Assembly (NCBI RefSeq): GCF_006159205.1
Contig: NZ_CP040812.1
Span: 3,348,001 to 3,412,000 of the forward strand
Direction: 5' to 3'
DNA: 64,000 nt
From: Antarcticibacterium flavum
Lineage (GTDB): Bacteria > Bacteroidota > Bacteroidia > Flavobacteriales > Flavobacteriaceae
Under the pieces are notes generated by a model that ran no database searches, was not told where the DNA came from, and was given only the letters and a program-made list of their open reading frames with translations. Positions within the stretch are counted from its first letter, which is position 1, and every line of letters begins with the position of its first letter. This document shows positions 16,368 to 23,974 of the stretch, one piece after another. The position numbers and the translations under genes are program-made.

Positions 16368-18842
16368 ATGGCACATGAAGATGATCATATAAGTGACGTA
16401 GGCTCCACTTTTGACTTTAAGGGATTTGTACTTAAGGTGATAAGTTACTGGCAGCTCATTCTCATTTCGGTGGGGATAAGTCTTGCGGTGGCGCACTACA
16501 ATAACATAAGGAAACTGCCGGTGTACCAAATGGGGAATTCCATTTCCATCAAGGACGACCAGAACCCTTTCTTCACCTCCAACACCAGTTTGACCTTTAA
16601 CTGGGGTGGAACATCAGATAAGGTGAACACTGCCATTACCATTCTTCGCTCCCGCTCCCATAATGAGGAGGTGGTGGAGCGGCTTCAGTATTACATCAAC
16701 TATCAGCAGGAAGGGGAATACCAGCGGGTGAATGCCTATGGGTTCACGCCTTTTAAGGTGTTTGCCGATACCAGCTCTGCCCAGGCGATGAACCTCCCCA
16801 TGACCATCACTTTTAAGGATGAGGAGACTTTCAATCTAAAGGCCAATGTTCCCGCAACCATACACACGATAAATTACACCACCAAGGAAAAAGGCAGTGT
16901 AAGCGTGGAGCCGCAGGAGTTTAGCCGGGATTTTAAGGTGGGTCAAAATATTACCTTGCCATTCTTTAGCGGGATGATAGCCAGGACCAATGAAGCCTTG
17001 CAGCCGGGAAAACCCTTTTACGTTACTTTTCAGAATTTCGATGGGGTGGTTGGCCGCTGGAAAGGGGTGAATGTTAGTCCGGAGAACCAGAATTCTTCAG
17101 TATTAAGACTCAGCCTCACAGGCGACAACAAGGCGCAGCTGGTAGATTATCTTAACGGAACGGTGGCGGTTTTAAGCCACAATATGCTTAGGCGTAAGAA
17201 CCTGTTTGCTACTAATACCATCCGATTTATTGACAGCAGCCTCGCGGTGAAATCGCAGGAATTGAAGCTGGTGGAAGATGAGCTGAATGTTTTCAGAAAC
17301 AGGAATGCCACCCTGGATATTTCTGCGGAAAGTAGTGAACTCTCTTCAAAGCTTTCTACCCTCGACCTTCGGAAGGAGGACATCAGGCGACAGATCCAGT
17401 ACTACAATACCCTGGAGGATTACCTTGTTACGCGGAATGATTACTCCAGTGTTCCCGCCCCTTCAGTAGCAGGAATAGCTGAAGGTAGCATCGTAAGCGG
17501 GGTGGGACGAATCCTCGCCCTGGCTGAAGAACGCAACAAATACCAGTACTCCCTGAAGGATAATTCCCCCGTGTTTGCCGATATCGACCGGCAGATAAAT
17601 TCGGTTAAGACTGTCCTGCTGGAAAATATCGCATCCACCAAAAGCCTTCAGCAGTCAGAACTCAACGACATTAACCGAAAGATCGCCAACGCCGAAGCTG
17701 AGATAAGAAAACTCCCGCAGGAGGAGCAGGACCTGCTTAAGATCCAGCGGCAGTACAGCATAAGCGAGAAGACCTATAACCTCTTCCTGGAGAAACGCAG
17801 TGAGGCGGGGCTTATTAAAGCTGCCAATGTGAGTGACGTGATGGTCATTGACAGCGCCAAGGACACCGGCGGGGGGCAAATTGGCCCCAACACCCAGCTT
17901 AATTACGTGATGGCCCTGATGGTAGGAGGGGTGATCCCGCTTACCTTCGTATTCCTGCTGGTATTCCTTAACACGAATGTGCACAATGCCAATGAGATCT
18001 CCAGACTGTCACCAATTCCGATTCTGGGATTAATAGGTAAAAACAAATCCCCCAGTAACCTGGTGGTGTTTGATAAACAGAAGTCGGCTATTGCTGAAAG
18101 TTTCCGGGGGCTGCGAAGTAGTTTGCAGTTCATGTACCGCAAGCAGGGCGTAACCGGCTCCAAGACCGTACTTATCACCTCCTCGGTTTCGGGAGAGGGA
18201 AAGACCTTCTGCGCAATGAACCTCGCCACAGTTTTCGCACTGAGTGAAAAGAAAACCGTGCTGGTAGGTCTCGATCTACGTAAACCGAAGATCTTTGACG
18301 ATTTCCAGCTAAACAATGACCTGGGGGTAGTGAACTATCTCATAGGTAACAATACCATGGAGGAGATCATACAGCCCAGTAAGATCCCACACCTCGACGT
18401 GATCACCGCAGGGCCTATCCCTCCAAATCCTTCAGAATTATTGATGACAGATCAAATGGAGGTGATGATGGAGGAGCTGAAACAAAAATATGACTATATA
18501 GTCCTCGATACCCCGCCAATAGGCATCGTGGCAGATGCGATGAACCTCGTAAAATTCGCCGATGCCACCCTCTACCTAATCCGCCAGGATTACACCAAGC
18601 GCGGCATGCTGGAAAGCATCAACGAGAAATATAGCAAAGGCGAGATCAAGAACATCAGTTTCGTCCTCAACTACTTCGTTCACCGCGCCAAATATGGTTA
18701 CGGCTATGGCTACGGCTATGGTTACGGTTACGGCTACGGCTACTCCTACGGTAACCGGTATACGAAGGGGTACAACGATAATCCATCGCCGGTCTATAAG
18801 TTGAGGAAGTGGTGGAAGAAGGCGATGAGGAATTTTGAATAG
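16368..18842 (+). CDS. wzc: Tyrosine autokinase / chain-length regulator, Wzc type
   Basis: Inner-membrane co-polymerase and BY-kinase that controls polysaccharide chain length and export. 824 residues: N-terminal Wzz segment with a first membrane helix (VISYWQLILISVGISLAVA), a long periplasmic coiled-coil region, a second helix (YVMALMVGGVIPLTFVFLL), then the kinase domain. Walker A SSVSGEGKT lies near 604-612, A' GLDLRKP near 634-640 and Walker B YIVLDTPP near 711-718. The C-terminal tyrosine cluster starts at residue 776 and is an almost pure Tyr-Gly run. The stop TAG (18840-18842) is the first triplet of a heptad array. Confidence 0.94.
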   Translation: MAHEDDHISDVGSTFDFKGFVLKVISYWQLILISVGISLAVAHYNNIRKLPVYQMGNSISIKDDQNPFFTSNTSLTFNWGGTSDKVNTAITILRSRSHNEEVVERLQYYINYQQEGEYQRVNAYGFTPFKVFADTSSAQAMNLPMTITFKDEETFNLKANVPATIHTINYTTKEKGSVSVEPQEFSRDFKVGQNITLPFFSGMIARTNEALQPGKPFYVTFQNFDGVVGRWKGVNVSPENQNSSVLRLSLTGDNKAQLVDYLNGTVAVLSHNMLRRKNLFATNTIRFIDSSLAVKSQELKLVEDELNVFRNRNATLDISAESSELSSKLSTLDLRKEDIRRQIQYYNTLEDYLVTRNDYSSVPAPSVAGIAEGSIVSGVGRILALAEERNKYQYSLKDNSPVFADIDRQINSVKTVLLENIASTKSLQQSELNDINRKIANAEAEIRKLPQEEQDLLKIQRQYSISEKTYNLFLEKRSEAGLIKAANVSDVMVIDSAKDTGGGQIGPNTQLNYVMALMVGGVIPLTFVFLLVFLNTNVHNANEISRLSPIPILGLIGKNKSPSNLVVFDKQKSAIAESFRGLRSSLQFMYRKQGVTGSKTVLITSSVSGEGKTFCAMNLATVFALSEKKTVLVGLDLRKPKIFDDFQLNNDLGVVNYLIGNNTMEEIIQPSKIPHLDVITAGPIPPNPSELLMTDQMEVMMEELKQKYDYIVLDTPPIGIVADAMNLVKFADATLYLIRQDYTKRGMLESINEKYSKGEIKNISFVLNYFVHRAKYGYGYGYGYGYGYGYGYSYGNRYTKGYNDNPSPVYKLRKWWKKAMRNFE
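18693..18752 (+). repeat. In-gene hexamer repeat encoding the Tyr-Gly tail of Wzc
   Basis: Ten consecutive 6-bp units TA(T/C)GG(T/C), one reading TACTCC, encode eight Tyr-Gly, one Tyr-Ser and one Tyr-Gly. Such tails are the autophosphorylated cluster of BY-kinases; unit-number change by slippage would alter tyrosine count without a frameshift. Confidence 0.85.
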
Positions 18843-19307
18843 TCGTTAGTCGTTAGTCTTTAGTCGTTAGTGGAAAGAGGGCTCGCTGGCGCTCGTTTTG
18901 GTTAGTCGTTAGTCTTTAGTCTTTAGTCGTTAGTGGAATGAGGGATCGCTGGCGCTCGTTTTAGTTAGTCTTTAGTCTTTAGTGAATTGAGGGCTCGCTG
19001 GCGCTCGGGAGTGTTTTTAGGTAGTCTTAAAAGAAAGTGGTGAGATTGTCCATTTTTGCACGACCCCTTGTATCCCCTAAAGGGGGAGGAAGCTTGAGGT
19101 AGTCGTTAGAGGAGTTGGGTAAGAATGGCCATTTTTGCAGGACCCCTTGTATCCCCTAAAGGGGGAGGAAGATTGTTGCAGCTGATTGTCATTGGCATTC
19201 CTATTTTCATCAGGATTTCATTTTTCTCCTTCTAATATCTCAGAATTATTATGATGATTTCCTATTTTAGGTGAGAATTACAATTTTAATTTTTAAAAGT
19301 AAATTCT
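18840..19307 (+). repeat. Repeat spacer starting at the wzc stop codon
   Basis: AGTCGTT/AGTCTTT array 18840-18870, with further runs 18901-18934 and 18961-18985, each separated by GGGCTCGCTGGCGCTCG-type words. Then come two CCATTTTTGCA-(C/G)GACCCCTTG modules with TATCCCCTAAAGGGGGAGGA palindromes (about 19047-19091 and 19126-19170). From about 19175 to the next start the DNA is unique and AT-rich. No gene is supported. Confidence 0.82.
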
Positions 19308-19679
19308 ATGCAGGATCCTGTTTTTAATTTTGAGAATCTTCAGGTTTACCAGAAATCATTGGATTTTGTAGATCTGGCTTATGAGGTTTCACGACAATTT
19401 CCAAAATCTGAGTTGTATAATTTGACTTCCCAATTCAAGAGGGCTTCTGTTTCAATTTCACTAAATATAGCTGAAGGTGCCGGGGATACAGATGCACAAT
19501 TCAACAGATTCTTGCAAATCGCCATGGATTCAATTAAAGAATGTGTAGTTTGTTCTACGATTGCGAGAAGGCAAAATTTTATTGATGTAGAACAGGATAA
19601 TATAAATCGAGCTAAACTAACCGAACTATCAAAAATGACCGGTAGCCTCCAACGATATTTAAATAAAAAAGTTAAATAA
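19308..19679 (+). CDS. Four-helix-bundle protein (S23 / 23S rRNA-intervening-sequence family)
   Basis: 123 residues matching the four-helix-bundle family named after proteins encoded within 23S rRNA intervening sequences. The signature is near the start (FENLQVYQKSLDFVDLAYE), followed by FPKSELYNLTSQFKRASVSI and LNIAEGAG, and an all-helical remainder. The molecular function of the family is not established. These genes are scattered in Bacteroidota genomes as solitary mobile-looking cassettes, which fits its position between two repeat blocks. ATG at 19308. Confidence 0.9.
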   Translation: MQDPVFNFENLQVYQKSLDFVDLAYEVSRQFPKSELYNLTSQFKRASVSISLNIAEGAGDTDAQFNRFLQIAMDSIKECVVCSTIARRQNFIDVEQDNINRAKLTELSKMTGSLQRYLNKKVK

Positions 19680-19777
19680 GGAGGAAATTGAAAATAGAAT
19701 TGCTCTCTTCGTTTTTAGAAAGAATGACTGGGGAATTTTTCAAGTAAACTTCTGCTAGCCATTGGATCAATAAAACG

Positions 19778-19812
19778 TTTCTAACGACTAACGACTAAAG
19801 ACTAACGACTAT
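19778..19812. repeat. Heptad array directly upstream of the patatin frame
   Basis: CTAACGACTAACGACTAAAG and the rest of the array share 27 bp with 12641-12667. It ends right where the patatin coding frame begins and includes the in-frame stop at 19796-19798. Confidence 0.8.
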
Positions 19813-19828
19813 CCCACCACCAAGCTTC

Positions 19829-20626
19829 ATATCTAACTTATTTAAGTCCAAACCACCATTTAAGGTAGGCATCGCCCTTAGCGGCGGTAGTGCCCGGGGG
19901 TATGCCCATATAGGGGTGTTGCAGGCACTGGTGGAGCACGGGGTGGAGCCGGAGGTTATTTCGGGGACGAGTATGGGAGCCTTGGTGGGGGTGTTGTATG
20001 CTGCGGGATATTCGCCCGAGGAGATAAAGGAGATCCTTATCAAGGAGCCCGTATCAAAGGTCACCGGATTCTCATGGCAGCGCACCGGCCTGCTGAAGAT
20101 GGAGAAACTGGGCGGGGTGATCAAAAGATATATCCCGGAAGATGATTTCGCCTCCCTGCAAAAGCCATTTTATTTGATGGTGAGCAACCTCAATACGGGT
20201 GATAAGGAGGCAAGGACCAGCGGACCATTATACGACTATCTCATCGCCAGCGCATCGGCACCCGGGGCTTTTGCACCCAGGGTCATCGATGGCATAAGCT
20301 ACGTTGACGGCGGATTGATTTGCAATCTCCCCGCCTCGGTGATAAGTTCCAGGTGCAGTGTTTTAATTGGCTCCCACGTAAACTATTCAGGTAAAAGAGA
20401 AAGTTTCTCCGGCACCAAGGCCATTCTGGAGAGGGTAGTGAACCTTGGCATCAACCAAAACTCCAAACCCGAAATGGAACTCTGCGATTACCTTATAGAT
20501 CCGCCGGAGATGCAAAATTATTCCCTTTTTGATTTCAGCAAGATCGAGGAGATCATTGAGGTGGGGTATAAGCATACGCTTGGGATGATAGAGCAGGGGA
20601 AGTTGCCGGTGGGGAAGCTGCGTTAG
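19829..20626 (+). CDS. Patatin-like phospholipase with no canonical start codon
   Basis: Serine-Asp dyad lipid acyl hydrolase. The oxyanion loop GIALSGGSARGYAHIGVL, nucleophile motif GTSMG and the catalytic Asp in YVDGG are all intact. The first usable ATG/GTG/TTG in frame is the GTG at 19916, which would remove the oxyanion loop. The frame is open upstream to a stop at 19796-19798, but contains only ATA (19829) and ATC (19811, 19871) as near-cognate starts. A heptad array lies directly upstream and may have replaced the original start. The coordinate given uses ATA 19829 and is a guess. The stop TAG at 20624-20626 again opens a heptad array. Confidence 0.75.
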   Translation: MSNLFKSKPPFKVGIALSGGSARGYAHIGVLQALVEHGVEPEVISGTSMGALVGVLYAAGYSPEEIKEILIKEPVSKVTGFSWQRTGLLKMEKLGGVIKRYIPEDDFASLQKPFYLMVSNLNTGDKEARTSGPLYDYLIASASAPGAFAPRVIDGISYVDGGLICNLPASVISSRCSVLIGSHVNYSGKRESFSGTKAILERVVNLGINQNSKPEMELCDYLIDPPEMQNYSLFDFSKIEEIIEVGYKHTLGMIEQGKLPVGKLR

Positions 20627-21448
20627 TCGTTAGTCGTTAGTTTTTAGTCGTTAGAGGAGTGGGGAGAGATTGTTCATTTTTCCAGAATTTCTCTTTTGTA
20701 CCTACGTCAGGTCGAGTGTTTTTACTGAAGCGATAGCGGAAGTAAAAATGTATCGAGACCCATTAGGAGTTTTTAGTGGACAGAGGGCAGAGGACAGAGG
20801 GCAGGAAATAGTCGTTAGTCGTTAGTCTTTAGTCGTTAGAGGAGTGGGATGAGATTGGCCATTTTTGCACGACCCCTTGTATCCCCTAAAGGGGGAAGAC
20901 GCTGGTCGTAATCTTTAGTCTTTTAGTCTTTAGTCGTTAAAAATTATAGGCAATGGATTGAAGGTTGTATACCGTATACTGTAGAATGTATATTGTCCCT
21001 CCTTAAGGCACTTTATCCTTCCCCCAATTTTGTCATCCTGCGGAGCCCTTTTCGGGCGACTAAGGATCTCTTGCGGAGAAGAAGCGTGTAAGTAAATATA
21101 ATCTTCTGCGGCACCCAAGTTAACGGCTCCTTCCCTTTTTTCAAGGGAAGGTGGCACATCTTCGATGTGACGGAAGGGTCCCGTGCGGAGTTAAAATTAT
21201 TCTACTACCACAGGGGCTAATGCGGTAGAGACTTAAGCAATCAGCGCAAGCGTTTCCAATTTTTAAAGTCTTGTACTCGTATGACCCGTCTGGCAGGCGC
21301 AGCGGTCTCTGAGCAAAAAAACTACCGGGGATCAATAACCCACACCTGAAATTATTCTTTACAACATAAATGACTCCTCAAAATTCACCTTTTTCCTAAA
21401 ACAAATTTTACTTACCTTTGACGTTAGTATTTTAATTAATGATCATTT
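20624..21448 (+). repeat. Repeat mosaic starting at the patatin stop codon
   Basis: AGTCGTT array 20624-20654; ATCGAGA hairpin module 20697-20770; GGACAGA/GGGCAGA heptads 20775-20800; AGTCGTT array 20811-20838; CCATTTTTGCACGACCCCTT module with palindrome 20852-20892; more AGTCTTT units 20905-20938; a REP-type element 21029-21076; and an inverted GTGGCACATCTTCGATGTG element (about 21123-21223). Unique AT-rich DNA with the higBA promoter follows from about 21340. Confidence 0.82.
21413..21447 (+). promoter_or_regulatory. Candidate promoter and operator of higBA
   Basis: TACCTTTG (21413-21420) matches the -7 consensus TAnnTTTG. A perfect palindrome AATGATCATT at 21438-21447 lies between it and the GTG start and could be the antitoxin's operator. 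The start site of transcription would be near 21427. Confidence 0.4.
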
Positions 21449-21730
21449 GTGATAAGATCGTTTGCAGATAAAGAAGTTAATAAAATTTGGTTTGGAATTC
21501 AGTCACGGAAGCTTCCTGCTAATATTCAAAATGTAGCCCGGAGAAAATTACGAATGATAAATAATGCTCAAAATATTAATGATCTAAGGATTCCTCCTGC
21601 GAACCACCTGGAAAAACTTAGTGGGAATTTGGAAGGTTTTCATAGCATCAGGATAAATAAACAATGGAGAATAATATTTAAATGGAATAATGATAATGCT
21701 TTTGAAGTTCAAATTGTAGATTATCACTGA
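21449..21730 (+). CDS. higB: HigB-type toxin (RelE superfamily)
   Basis: 93-residue ribosome-dependent mRNA interferase of the HigB/RelE group. Typical motifs: FADKEVNKIWFG at the start, LPANIQNVARRKLRMI in the helix, and HLEKLSGNLEGFHSIRINKQWRIIFKW near the end, matching the family pattern G-x-x-S-I-R-I-N-x-Q-W-R-I-x-F. The start is GTG at 21449; the nearby ATG at 21439 is out of frame. The antitoxin follows 11 bp downstream, the toxin-first order that defines higBA loci. Confidence 0.9.
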   Translation: MIRSFADKEVNKIWFGIQSRKLPANIQNVARRKLRMINNAQNINDLRIPPANHLEKLSGNLEGFHSIRINKQWRIIFKWNNDNAFEVQIVDYH

Positions 21731-21741
21731 AAGAAAAGATT

Positions 21742-22041
21742 ATGACCAAATTAAATAACATACATCCAGGCGAAATATTAAAAGAAGAATTTCTGGATCC
21801 ACTGGGGATTAGCGCTTATAGACTTTCGAAAGAAACATTTATTCCTCAGACCCGAATTAGTGAAATAATTAAAAGGAAAAGAAGAATAACAGCAGATACT
21901 GCTCTCCGATTGGCCAAATATTTTGGAACATCGGCTAAATTCTGGTTAGGATTGCAGGATGATTATGATCTTGAAGAAGAAAGAAATTCCAAGGAAAAGG
22001 AATTTGACAACATAAAGCCATTGGATAATACGGCAGCTTGA
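21742..22041 (+). CDS. higA: HigA-type antitoxin, XRE HTH
   Basis: 99-residue helix-turn-helix antitoxin. The family opening NIHPGEILKEEFLDPLGIS is followed by the DNA-binding HTH (AYRLSKETFIPQTRISEIIKRKRRIT) and the dimer region ALRLAKYFGTSAKFWLGLQDDYDL, all standard for HigA. It neutralises HigB and represses the operon. The gene ends with TGA, two bases before a heptad array. Confidence 0.92.
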   Translation: MTKLNNIHPGEILKEEFLDPLGISAYRLSKETFIPQTRISEIIKRKRRITADTALRLAKYFGTSAKFWLGLQDDYDLEEERNSKEKEFDNIKPLDNTAA

Positions 22042-22937
22042 GGACAGTCGTTAGTCATTAGTCGTTAGTCGTTAGAGGAGTTGGGTGAGATTGACCATTT
22101 TTCCAGAAATTCTTTTTTGTACCTACGTCAGGTCGAGTGTTTTTACTGAAGCGTTAGCGGAAGTAAAAATGTATCGAGACCCATTAGGAGTTTTTAGTGG
22201 ACAGAGGACAGAGGCCAAGAAATAGTATTTAGTCGTTAGTCGTTAGAGAAGTGGGGTGAGATTGACCATTTTTCCTGCACCCCTTGTATCCCCTAAAGGA
22301 GGAGGACGCTTGGTGAGGGTTTTAGTCGTTAGTCTTTAGTCGTTAGAGGAGTTGGGTGATATTGACCATTTTTCCTGCACCCCTTGTATCCCCTAAAGGG
22401 GGAGGACGCTAGGAGTATTGTATACTGTGTCTATTATTATTACACCTCTTCCACCTTTTTCCCACTTTTTGTCATCCTGCGGAGCCCTTTTCAGGTGACT
22501 AAGGATCTCTTGCGGGGAAGAAACGCTTCGTTGATTAAATTTTTCTGCGACACCCAATCAAAGGCCACTTCCCTTGTCAAGCCCGCGATAGGGATTGGGG
22601 GGTGACACTTTCTAATGTGACGGAAGGGTCTCGTGCGGAGTTAGAATTTTTCTACTACCACAGAGGCGAATGCGGTTGACCCTTACCCGATCAGCTTAAG
22701 CGTTCCAATTTAAAAAGTCTTGCAGCGCAGCGGTCTTGACTCTTGATTCTAGCAGCACAGGGGTCTTTTTCCTCACCTCCCGCGCCAGACCTGCCAGGTT
22801 TCTATTTTGTGTTAATTTTCTTTTTAAGAAAGATCAGACCGGCCATGAAAATCCAACCTGGTAGGTCTTTCTCACCGGCTTTCCAGAATTTGCAACCCAT
22901 ACCCTGAAACCTGTCCATTAGCAACTAACTCTAAAAC
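22042..22937. repeat. 0.9-kb repeat mosaic downstream of higBA
   Basis: AGTCGTT arrays at 22047-22074, 22227-22246 and 22322-22346. An ATCGAGA hairpin module at 22120-22193, in the same context as the 20697 copy. Two GACCATTTTTCCTGCACCCC modules with CCCTAAAG palindromes (22262-22309, 22362-22409). A REP-type element (22471-22520), a further copy of the hairpin element GTGACGGAAGGGTC (about 22556-22673), then unclassified sequence with CCTGCCAGGTTTC words to 22937. No gene is supported. Confidence 0.8.
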
Positions 22938-23546
22938 CTATCCTTCAGCATCTTTTTTAATCCCGTTCTTACTCTTCCAATAATTTTCAATCTCAACATC
23001 CTTCATCCCATATGTCTCTTTAAGCCCCGCAGAGATGGTGTTGAGGTATGTTTCGTGTGGAGGATTCAGTTCCTCTTTGAGATAATCTTTGTTGGTGAAA
23101 GTGAAAATAGGATAACCGTCTTCCCGTCCCAGGAATAAAAGCTGGTTATACCAGGAACTCTCGTTCAGTAGGAGGGAACCTCTTTTTTCGAGAGTCTCGA
23201 GATCGATCACCAGGTCTTCTTCCAGCCTTATTTCCTGCTTCACTACTTCTGCGAATTGGTCAGAGGTAATGAGGTGCATTTTTCCCAGGGTTTTCGCATC
23301 AGAATTGAACTTCGGTTTTATAAAGGCTACTCCGCCGCCATGCCAGGTTTTTGATTTCCGGGCGAAGTAGAGTTCAGCATTGATGGTAATTGGTTTATTC
23401 GCTTCGGGCAAAGATTTGTCGGTACAACCGGCATATTCCCTTTGTGCTCCTGCCGGAGTGCCTCCGGCGATGTAGCAGGAAAAACGTTTCTTCAGTAAAT
23501 TTGATCCGTAGCTGGCGTACCAAATCTTGTCGACTTTATTTCTCAT
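22938..23546 (-). CDS. Gamma-glutamylcyclotransferase-like protein
   Basis: 202-residue protein opening with IWYASYGSNLLKKRF, the YGSN signature of the gamma-glutamylcyclotransferase-like fold in which the loop binds the glutamyl substrate. The rest (FIKPKFNSDAKTLGKMHLIT, then a C-terminal helical region) fits a larger GGCT-like family often left unnamed or misnamed in Bacillota and Bacteroidota. The reaction is therefore only inferred. It stands alone between repeat blocks, with a codon pattern like its neighbours. Confidence 0.7.
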   Translation of the reverse strand: MRNKVDKIWYASYGSNLLKKRFSCYIAGGTPAGAQREYAGCTDKSLPEANKPITINAELYFARKSKTWHGGGVAFIKPKFNSDAKTLGKMHLITSDQFAEVVKQEIRLEEDLVIDLETLEKRGSLLLNESSWYNQLLFLGREDGYPIFTFTNKDYLKEELNPPHETYLNTISAGLKETYGMKDVEIENYWKSKNGIKKDAEG

Positions 23547-23956
23547 TGCTTTATACTTTTGCTTTCAATTCTAAAGGTTAAATTCCAAGCACCAAATTCC
23601 AAATTCCAAAACCAAAAACAAATTCCAAGCACTAAATTCCCAATTTCAAAAAAAGAAAAACGGTAAGCACACACTGAACAAATTCCAGGCGCCAAATTCC
23701 AAATTCCAAACGGGAAACGCAAACGGTTATCCTGATTTAACCACAGAGGAAACGGAGTACGGCACGGAGTTCCACGGAGTAAAAAATCTGTTCTTTTTAA
23801 TTAAAATACACCAAACAACAAACCACAGACAAATTCCAGGCACCAAATTCCAAATTCCAAGCACCAAATTCCACCTACAACTTTTATTTAAAAACAGCAA
23901 ACCGAAAACGGAAATAACATCAACCACCAAATACCAAACAACAAACGCCGAAGGCT
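23547..23956. repeat. Spacer of CAAATTC heptads
   Basis: CCAAATT/CCAAGCA words (23584-23640, 23680-23712), a TTTAACCACAGAGG element with CACGGAGTTCCACGGAG (23737-23782), further CAAATTC words 23832-23872, an AACAACAAACC run and finally TAACGAC words that join asnB. These are the reverse complements of the GGAATTT and AGTCGTT words elsewhere. Confidence 0.8.
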
Positions 23957-23974
23957 CTAATGACTAACGACTAG
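23957..23974 (-). repeat. AGTCGTT units encoding the asnB C-terminus
   Basis: On the minus strand the asnB frame runs GCT-TCG-CTA-GTC-GTT-AGT-CAT-TAG. The array is entered out of its usual phase, so five codons are read from it before a TAG. Confidence 0.75.

Noticed and set aside
21230..21340. A tRNA or small RNA gene in the spacer before higBA
   Set aside because: No cloverleaf or T-loop consensus could be found; the sequence resembles other repeat tails.
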